The notes beneath the pieces were generated by a model. That model saw only the letters and a program-made list of their open reading frames with translations, ran no database searches and had not been told where the DNA came from. Shown here piece by piece: positions 58,801 through 64,000 of a stretch of 64,000 nucleotides of DNA (positions are counted from its first letter, which is position 1; the number at the start of each line of letters is the position of its first letter). Position numbers and translations under genes: made by a program. This DNA is from Gordionus sp. m RMFG-2023 (taxonomy: Eukaryota; Nematomorpha; Gordioida; Chordodea; Parachordodidae). The stretch covers positions 24,910,869-24,974,868 of the forward strand of contig NC_088779.1 of assembly GCF_954871325.1 (NCBI RefSeq), written 5' to 3'.

Positions 58801-59105
58801 TTTTAATCTTACAGAAATGAAACTAATTATCTCTATCTCATCTTATTTCATAACCTACTCTATTTCTTTTTATAGGTGACTTTGCTTATCTCATCAATTG
58901 CGGTGTGAAACGTAAATTATGCCTACTTTTCAATTGTTTCTCTAGCCTTTGTGCAGTATTTGGTTGTCTGGTGGGGCTCTTTATTTCGTCGGGTAAAGGT
59001 CTTAAATCGTCGGTGACCGATGCTAACTACGATGCCAATGACATAGATGATTGGATATTTTGCGCCATCTCTGGCATGTTTCTTTACATCTCATTGTCTA
59101 ACATG
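40834..59105 (+). CDS. LIV-1 type ZIP zinc transporter (SLC39 family), 3' incomplete
   Basis: Moves zinc into the cytosol. Eight exons join in phase to 663 codons: 40834-41397, 43948-44194, 51881-52095, 53742-54047, 55251-55470, 57145-57270, 57492-57572, 58876-59105. The ATG at 40834 is the first after an in-frame TAA; FFMISQILLWFF may be a signal peptide. The ectodomain has LDQIFTKYG and ITQFTLLLSKIGL, then CLSPRGILNQF and HICPVLIFQLD, the CPALL-type motif of the LIV-1 subfamily. TM1 is WVYALISVFIISVVGFLLVL; VALAVGSLAGDALLHLLPH is TM2. The cytosolic loop is long and rich in Asp, Asn and His. TM4 has FGDAFHNLFDGLAIG and TM5 the metal motif CHELPHELGDFA. TM6 is in exon 8, which ends DDWIFCAISGMFLYISLSNM. 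The last helices were not found before 64000. Several donors (GTTTAA, GTTTTT, GTTCAT) are weak but recur in STT3A too. SLC39 member not assigned (ZIP6, ZIP10 or ZIP12-like). Confidence 0.88.
41398..43947 (+). other. Intron 1 of the ZIP gene
   Basis: Holds a decayed TAGTGTTG MITE at about 42283-42490, a single MITE arm near 41660-41690, and the third copy of the short hairpin repeat at 43275-43345. No coding sequence is seen. Confidence 0.5.
44195..45399 (+). other. First part of ZIP intron 2
   Basis: A purine-rich stretch at 44276-44480, read on the - strand as an 85-codon Ser/Pro-rich frame, has no recognised motif. A run of 14 C lies near 44834. No gene is supported. Confidence 0.35.
45400..45609. 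mobile_element. TAGTGTTG MITE in ZIP intron 2
   Basis: TAGTGTTGTTAAACAGCTCG at the left and an eroded inverse ending TTTTTAACAACTCTA at the right; internal GCCTCGAGATTTCG block present. No target duplication. Confidence 0.7.
45903..47824. mobile_element. hAT element in ZIP intron 2, perfect target duplication
   Basis: Begins CAGGGTTGGGCAAATTTTCA and ends in the inverse (CTGCCCAACCCTG). ACTATACA flanks both sides (45895-45902 and 47825-47832). Near both ends AAGATACAAGATACTT-like motifs are repeated several times, probable transposase-binding subterminal repeats. The interior carries a decayed transposase on the - strand. Confidence 0.92.
46229..47110 (-). pseudogene. hAT transposase, ZBED-like, broken
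   Basis: On the - strand, 46229-46438 ends with the dimerisation signature TILPSSASVERLFSFANMV followed by NRQRLNDKLFEKLIILKNN. 46518-46703 holds LATISHPYFKNRWIDSEKEK, and 46789-46992 LPKLCQKLEFPKLRDIE; just upstream (about 46993-47110) is CCTRWDSMFDSL-like sequence. The pieces lie in the right order but are separated by stops and frame changes, and the N-terminal BED finger is lost. The dimerisation block resembles the one in the 55570-57086 element. Confidence 0.8.
47833..51218 (+). other. Middle of ZIP intron 2
   Basis: Mostly AT-rich. A candidate MITE at about 48291-48660 has imperfect inverted ends (GTTAGCGTCAATGCG against the inverse of CATTGACGTCAC) of about 85 bp. At about 49320-49530 ATTCGATATTCG-like motifs are repeated. 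At about 50395 GGTTGGGCATAATATG resembles a lone hAT end, and a 78-codon - strand frame at 50724-50960 could be transposase debris, but neither is firm. Confidence 0.4.
51219..51426. mobile_element. TAGTGTTG MITE, decayed, in ZIP intron 2
   Basis: The left end is eroded (TATTATTAAACACACCTCG), the right end reads GAGCCATTTAACAACATTA; internal ATTTTTCTGGCTAAAATATT block is clear. No target duplication. Confidence 0.65.
52990..53191. mobile_element. TAGTGTTG MITE in ZIP intron 3
   Basis: TAAGTGTTGTTAAACGACTCG at the left (one base differs from the consensus tip) and the inverse GAGCTGTTTAACAACA at the right. ACTAAA occurs on both sides, perhaps a residual target duplication. Confidence 0.7.
53195..53452. 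mobile_element. MITE related to the 9466-9879 element
   Basis: Begins TAAAGGTCTACAATGG and ends GTTGCAGACCTCTA, the same tips as the MITE in STT3A intron 10, with CCCGCCC-type blocks inside. It lies directly beside the preceding MITE. The flanking 8-mers do not match. Confidence 0.65.
54048..55250 (+). other. Intron 4 of the ZIP gene
   Basis: A rearranged TAGTGTTG MITE lies at about 54255-54415, with an internal block (GCCATCTATGAGCAAAATCT) placed outside a TAGTGTTGTTAAACACCTCG end. Several 60-116 codon open frames nearby have no motif and are not called. Confidence 0.4.
55570..57086. mobile_element. hAT element in ZIP intron 5, perfect target duplication
   Basis: Begins CAGAGTTGTTAAACGCTAC and ends in the inverse (TAGCGCGCTACTTTAACAACTCTG). 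CAGGTCTC lies exactly on both sides (55562-55569 and 57087-57094). Near both ends AAAAGTAGCGCGCTA motifs are repeated. The tip GAGTTGTTAAAC is nearly that of the TAGTGTTG MITE family, so the two may share a transposase. Confidence 0.92.
55788..56824 (-). pseudogene. hAT transposase, broken, in the 55570 element
   Basis: Three - strand open pieces. 55788-56012 ends in the dimerisation block TPLPSSASVERLFSKAKLIF with DDNIEMFLLLKCNKLP. 56105-56536 holds FIIYTVQPMSLVDNPSFTMI, typical of the start of the hAT catalytic domain. 56591-56824 would correspond to the BED zinc-finger region (FKFICLKCKK). A large part of the catalytic domain between the first two is missing, and stops separate the pieces. 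Confidence 0.78.
57690..57802. mobile_element. 113-bp hAT-type MITE in ZIP intron 7
   Basis: Tips CAGAGTTGTTAAAATATA and its inverse ACTTTAACAACTCTG. Flanks GTTATGAC and GTTATTTT agree only in the first five bases. Inside are repeated ATCTAGATA-type motifs. Confidence 0.65.
58329..58546. mobile_element. TAGTGTTG MITE in ZIP intron 7
   Basis: Ends GTATTGCTAAACAGCTCG and the inverse GAACCGTTTAACAGCAC; the whole 218-bp palindrome and the GCCTCGAGATTCCG block are clear. No target duplication is seen. Confidence 0.7.
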
Positions 59106-61400
59106 GTATGTATGTTTTGCATGTACTAGTGCTTTATATATATATATTTGTATTTAAAACATTTGTTATATTGCTTAGCTTTGCTTAGGAAGAAATATAT
59201 TAGTTAAAACGTGAAATTAATCTAATTATATTATTTCTAAAAATATCTAAAAAAGAATAAAGTGGTATATAAATTTCTATATAATGGATTAGTGTAAATA
59301 AAGGTTAGTGTCACAATTAGTCAGCACAGAAAAAAAATAGACCCAGGAACGATCTGTACTTTGCACATTAATGGTTTATAAGGTTTTACTCTGATGATGC
59401 AAATAGCTAGTTTTTACTATAGATAGTATTTTTCGATAGAGGTTTTGGTCTTAGTAGGGATTAGTCCTACTTTAAAAAAGCGATGGTTTGAGAGCCAGAA
59501 ATTGCGTTGTTGCAATTACGTGTAAAAATATGATGCTGAAGGGGTATACCAGGATTGGCGATTTACTCAGCCCAGAATCCACGAATTAGTAATTCTTAAA
59601 CAAGAAAAAGGTCTCAAGCCCCCCAAAAATTTGAAGAGCGCTTTAAAAAATTTAATTTTTTTAAAAAAAATACCCAAAATAAGGTCATTTTGATAAAAAA
59701 AAATTCCGAAATTGAAATTTTTTTTGGGCCCCCTAAATATAGTTGGGTAATTACTCTATTTTAGCTGTTTAAGTTAAAACTATCCCTTACGTCTCTGTTT
59801 TTTTAAAAAAAAGATAACAAGCTCAAATTTGGAAGAAACTAATATAAATTATGCCTTAATTTTAAGGGATTTCTCCTGCAGGCGCTTAAAGATTGAGCCG
59901 AATTAGCCGACATTTTGCCATAACCCACTTATACCACTGAGATTGTAAAGGCTAATGGCGCCACTTGTATCACACATTAGTCATGTCCTGTGAAATATCA
60001 ATTAGGAACTTGAAATATTATTCGTTTCCTATCTGAGATCTCAAATGTGTTAGAGAAATTAAATTATGTATAATTGAACATAAGACCATGATTAAGATCG
60101 CCTTGGGGAAAATATTCACTCTTATCTAGGTTATATTTTATTCTAGGCTACTTTTGCAGGGTCTGATTGCCCTGACTTTTCTACTTCTATGGCCGTCTAC
60201 TTAATATGCCTTCATGTCATCAATTTACAAATTATGAAGATTTAGGTTTGGTTATTGATATCACGATTTAAGTCATTTATATCTAAACATAATAATATGG
60301 GACACCGAGGGTCGTATTGAATTCTCTTGGTGGAAATGATTAATCTATCTCCGAATTGGGGATATGAGTCATAAAGAGTGACGATGACCTTAAAAATTTG
60401 CTACGCTTTAGAGAGAGGTGTTAGGAAAATATATTTTAGCCAGGATGCCGTCCTTGTTTGTGTTTAGGTACAATTTGGGTCCGGTGAAGAGAAACATCGC
60501 ATATGACTTTTATATTGATTTCTAGATTGGGGGATATAATGAACACTATTCTATTAGCCTAAAAAGTAACCGGCACCAAATTATTCTAATCGGATATTAG
60601 GTTTAGGGCGATAAGTTTAGCTTTGTGTAATGGTAGAACGGTGATGGGGGTACTTTTCAAAATGTCCCATTATTGTGTGATATACGGAGCAGCTAGATCA
60701 AGATTGGCCGCCAACCCCAGGTGAGGCTTCACTTTTGAAAGAAACTGGAAATTCGGCTGCAATCATAGAGATTTTAATATACGCTGGCTTATCGGCCCCT
60801 ATCACATGATAAGCATTTTAGAAGGAGAACTCGATAAATGGCGACGTCGTAGTAATCTAGATCATTTTAAAATGTACAATAGACATGACGGATTTAATAT
60901 TTAGGATGTCGAGTGTCTTTATCATTTGTGTAATTTTTATTGTCAACCCTTTCATTCTTTTTGAAGAATGTAGTAAGGCGATCAATGGCAGATAATTACG
61001 TATTATTTTTGCTAGTAAGATCGGATATTTGCAGGATCTTTGTGCCAAACGTAATCTAGACCACTGTTTGACAGTTCGCAGATAAAATCAATTGTAAATC
61101 TAAAAATCATACAAATACAATTTATACACATAAAAGCCATACCAAACCAATAAACTTTAGATTCAACAACCCGCTAATAGATAAAACCCAATTGCATTCA
61201 CATATAATGTTGTATTTCACTGTACAACAAATTAATTAAACTAAGGATACAAATGTCATAATTCTGAATAATTGATGCGCCCGCTATCCCATTGCTTTCT
61301 CCGCTTTTCTTATTTTTAAGAAGAAATAGTCTAACCCAACGAATAATCAATATTAAGTTTTAAAATCTATAATAGCCAGGACCTACTCTCCAAATATCTA
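59106..61400. other. Downstream of ZIP exon 8, less AT-rich stretch
   Basis: Sequence from about 59330 to 61080 is visibly richer in G and C than the rest. Except for the possible reverse transcriptase piece at 60243-60391, I find no feature. The missing last ZIP exon or exons would be expected here or beyond the window, but no matching helix was found. Confidence 0.35.
60243..60391 (-). pseudogene. Possible LINE reverse transcriptase relic
   Basis: The - strand has 49 open codons: VIVTLYDSYPQFGDRLIIST then QYDPRCPILLCLDINDLNRD. The second part resembles the QGDPLSPILF..(Y/I)NDL motif of reverse transcriptases, with G and L replaced. Flanking sequence is full of stops, and the FADD motif was not seen. 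Low certainty. Confidence 0.3.
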
Positions 61401-61700
61401 ATGAAATTGGCATTTTTAACATTTTACTATCTCTTTATAATGGGATTCGTCATCAGCAAACTAACCAATTATCTTGATTATTTACTAGGCATAGAGATCA
61501 CTCAAAGCGGCACACTAAAATTTAAAATATTTGGTTCACTTAAAGTTTATACCAAATCTCTGCCTGTCCTAATATTTTATAGTTTGGCATTATTTTTAGC
61601 CAAAACCTTAATCCTAGATCTCTACTCCGTCAGACGACCAACCTTTAGAAATCTTTTTTCCTACTTGACCTTCCTTCTAGAGCCACCACAAAGTGAATAG
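61401..61700 (+). CDS. Small hydrophobic protein, unidentified
   Basis: A 99-codon frame from an ATG to TAG. Two hydrophobic segments (residues about 3-22, FLTFYYLFIMGFVISKL, and about 52-76, LPVLIFYSLALFLAKTLIL) suggest a small membrane protein; the tail RRPTFRNLFSYLTFLLEPP is less AT-biased. No family is recognised, no poly(A) signal is close, and it could be one exon of a larger gene or chance. It lies on the same strand as ZIP and the following cysteine-rich gene. Confidence 0.35.
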   Translation: MKLAFLTFYYLFIMGFVISKLTNYLDYLLGIEITQSGTLKFKIFGSLKVYTKSLPVLIFYSLALFLAKTLILDLYSVRRPTFRNLFSYLTFLLEPPQSE

Positions 61701-62047
61701 TTTAATCATTTAGTTAGCAATTCCGTCACATTTCTTAAATTGAAGTGCCTAACAGAAAAATATGTCCGTTTCCTTTTTTTTCTCTACAGATAATGGCTGA
61801 AAATTTTTTGGAGCCTTCTTTTCTAGAAATCTTGACCAATTTCTAAACAATGAGATTCCTCATGCACGCTCGAAGATAGATTGAATGTATATTATTATGA
61901 TTGTTTAATTTAAAAGGAAACATAAATTGACAAATCCTTGGTAAAATTATATAAATTTTTCATAATATTACATGAATTTACACTTCGTCGAATTTGTCGT
62001 ATCGTGTCATTTTTTAAATTATTTTAAATCTTAAATGTTATTCTAGC

Positions 62048-62314
62048 ATGAAATTAAGAGGCAATTATACTTTATTGTTTACTATATTTTTAATCCTGCC
62101 ATATGATTGTGCCTTTATCGATAGGGGCAACCCTCAACGTTTGGTTAAGGAGGAAAAGAGTATAAGTTTATTACTTTCTGACAGCCAGAGCCCGATGCTC
62201 ACTAACTGCTTTGTGAACGGAAAACATTGTTGCGAAACTTTCAGATGTTATGACGGAAGAACGAAATGTGCTTGTTATGGTAGCCATTGTGGATGCTATA
62301 CCAAACGTGATTAA
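62048..62314 (+). CDS. Small secreted cysteine-rich protein
   Basis: An 88-residue protein. Residues 1-21 (MKLRGNYTLLFTIFLILPYD, then C) form a typical signal peptide with likely cleavage after CA. A short charged propeptide-like stretch follows (RLVKEEKSISLLLSD). The C-terminal 35 residues hold eight cysteines at 54, 61, 62, 67, 74, 76, 81 and 83, the spacing C-x6-CC-x4-C-x6-C-x-C-x4-C-x-C, which recalls inhibitor-knot-like small proteins. The TAA-type 3' end is well formed: an AATAAA starts 26 bases after the stop (62340). TTCTAG directly before the ATG could be a splice acceptor for an untranslated leader exon. Secretion and disulfide folding are inferred; the role is unknown. Confidence 0.6.
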   Translation: MKLRGNYTLLFTIFLILPYDCAFIDRGNPQRLVKEEKSISLLLSDSQSPMLTNCFVNGKHCCETFRCYDGRTKCACYGSHCGCYTKRD

Positions 62315-62339
62315 AAAAACTATTTAATTGGAGAAGGAA

Positions 62340-62345
62340 AATAAA
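62340..62345 (+). terminator. Polyadenylation signal of the cysteine-rich gene
   Basis: AATAAA shortly after the stop codon at 62312-62314. Confidence 0.5.
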
Positions 62346-62839
62346 TCAATTCGATATGAATGATTTTATAAATTACATCACATGTTCTTTTATTACTATA
62401 ATTATGTTCTTATTATTTTATTAATATTCTTAAAATAGGTTTAAATGTTTGATAAATATGATCTAAAAGGTTTGAATTGATTAAATAAAAAATAATGTTT
62501 TATATATTAAGCTGCACTAATAATATTATTTTGTACTTTATTGTGATTGTAATTGTAAAGGACTTATATTTGGAAGAATACCTCAAAACTGATAAAATTA
62601 AACTCTAAAGAAAATATAAGCAATTAAACCGTCGCTCAAATTGTTTTTCAACACCATAGATAACCCTCCCGTACACGACCACAAGTAAGAGTCTAGAAAG
62701 AAATTGTTAAGTTATTTTTCATTAAATCTGAAAAAGGTTGCATTTAAGCCAACTCTTACTCACTTAATAGCCAATAAGTAGCGAATTACTCGTAAAACAT
62801 TTCGCGCTTACAATTTAAAAATTTAGCAAATTATTATTG

Positions 62840-63240
62840 CATAGGTTGTTTTTCTATTGATGCATTCTCAATATATTCATTAGTTCGCGGTAATGCTCTC
62901 TCGATAATAACTGCGCAAATACATTCTCCTGAAAATTTGCTATAATGGGATTACGATAAAGGTTTAGCTAAAAATAATCGTCGTGGCTTTAGTTTCGCGA
63001 TAAAATATTCAAATAAATGTTTCGCTATAATGTATTCGCTCTAAAGTGTTACCCATTCCGGTTTGGCCGAAATGAATTCGCAATATTGTATTCAGTGTAA
63101 ATGTTTTGCGAAAAATAATTCGCGGAAAGGATTTGGCGATATTATATTCGTTCTAAAATATTTTGGTATAAACGACATTCTCGGTAAAAAAAAATTTGCT
63201 AAAGTGTTTTGCGATAAAAGTTTCGCTGAATTGACCTGAT
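62840..63240. repeat. Diverged TTCGC-type tandem repeat
   Basis: About 15 to 20 loosely spaced units of roughly 19-20 bp built on TTCGCGATAAAATATTC, alternating with variants such as TTCGCTATAATGTATTCGCT. The repeated TTCGC is striking in DNA this AT-rich. The units are old and diverged. Confidence 0.55.
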
Positions 63241-63249
63241 ACGAATTTG

Positions 63250-64000
63250 TATAATTATAGAAACATTACTAGAGGTTTGATAAGGTTTGATAAACTTAAA
63301 TATAGCTGCTTATAAAATTTTAAAGCAAAAAAGAATTGCAAAAAAAATTTATTTTAAACTTTAATTTTATTTTAAAAATTATCATTGAGTTTATTATTAA
63401 AAACGAATTTAAAACATAGGTCACACAAAAAACAATTATAGGTAAAATATAGCTCATATACATATAATAAAATTTAAAACAAATAACTGGATGAAATTTT
63501 AAAAACAATTAAGAGATCAGTTTATTTGCATTTTTTATGGAAACATAAGTAGAAATGTAATTATTCTGATGAATAGCCATCGTAATGGCTTGTTTGAAAT
63601 AGAAGGCTTCATTAAGATTGCCACTTATTTGTCTTAATTTTCTCCCTAATAATATCATAAATTTAAGAAATTATCAAGATTATTGATGACGGGTAGGATT
63701 AAAATTACGTTATCTGAATATTTATTTATTTTTAAAATTTCTGCTGAATAAAGTGCTGAAGCATTTCTGCTGGAACGCGGCATTAAATCGATGTATGTGT
63801 AATCCCAAGTTACTGGAAGACCAGAAGACCAAGGTATTAGGCTTATGTCATCAGGTCTTCTATTGTTGCTTGGGCATAAGCGATTAAACTCTTTTTTTTC
63901 TCTTGGGAATTTTAAAAGATAGAAATTACTAAATTTGAAATTAAATTTAGCTGTAATAATAATAATAATAATAACTTAAAACAATTGATATTATTACATT
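63250..64000. other. End of window, no gene recognised
   Basis: AT-rich, with an AAT microsatellite at about 63955-63974. A 62-codon hydrophobic frame on the - strand (63320-63508) is AT-driven and not called. Confidence 0.3.

Noticed and set aside
1-64000. CRISPR arrays, bacterial operons, rRNA or tRNA genes
   Set aside because: Spliced genes and animal-type transposons show nuclear eukaryotic DNA; repeats are transposon or satellite in nature. I could not recognise any tRNA or rRNA by eye, though a covariance-model scan would be needed to exclude a tRNA.

Overview
The window is AT-rich eukaryotic DNA, most likely from an animal. It has spliced genes whose products are close to animal STT3A, MOCS3/UBA4 and a LIV-1 type ZIP transporter, GT-AG introns, and a dense load of hAT, piggyBac-like, LINE, Helitron-like and LTR relics. 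The mixture of introns of only 42-51 nt with others of 1-8 kb, in a very AT-rich background, would fit a compact invertebrate, perhaps a parasitic one. The lineage cannot be fixed from the sequence alone.

Layout. 1-666: piggyBac-like transposase relic. About 2.1-13.6 kb, + strand: a 16-exon STT3A gene (catalytic subunit of oligosaccharyltransferase). Its introns hold an hAT relic with perfect 8-bp target duplications, two MITEs and an unexplained 106-codon open frame. 14.7-15.8 kb: another hAT relic with a MITE inside it. 16.4-18.8 kb: weak exon-like stretches, including a terminal exon whose stop codon lies one base before an hAT insertion. 18,773-24,745: a 6-kb composite hAT element with about 250-bp terminal inverted repeats, four alternating transposase copies and a perfect 8-bp target duplication.

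24,965-26,250, - strand: UBA4/MOCS3 with three introns of 44-51 nt and a rhodanese domain that stops before its catalytic loop. 27.0-29.6 kb, - strand: a LINE with an unbroken 859-codon reverse transcriptase frame. 31.6-34.2 kb: tandem repeats, a satellite with monomers of about 170 bp, and a duplicated Helitron-like fragment. 35.3-36.8 kb: a broken Ty3/gypsy fragment.

40,834 to at least 59,105, + strand: a LIV-1 type ZIP zinc transporter. Eight exons join in phase to 663 codons; the last exon or exons were not found. Its introns hold two hAT elements with perfect target duplications and many MITEs. 60.2-60.4 kb: a possible LINE relic. 61.4 and 62.0 kb: a small hydrophobic open frame and a small secreted cysteine-rich protein gene.

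A palindromic MITE family of about 220 bp, with termini TAGTGTTGTTAAAC and 8-bp target duplications, recurs at least ten times and is the most frequent repeat. The three recognised host genes do not form one pathway: one glycosylates proteins in the ER, one activates a ubiquitin-like sulfur carrier in the cytosol, and one moves zinc across membranes. They appear to be ordinary single-copy neighbours separated by transposon debris.
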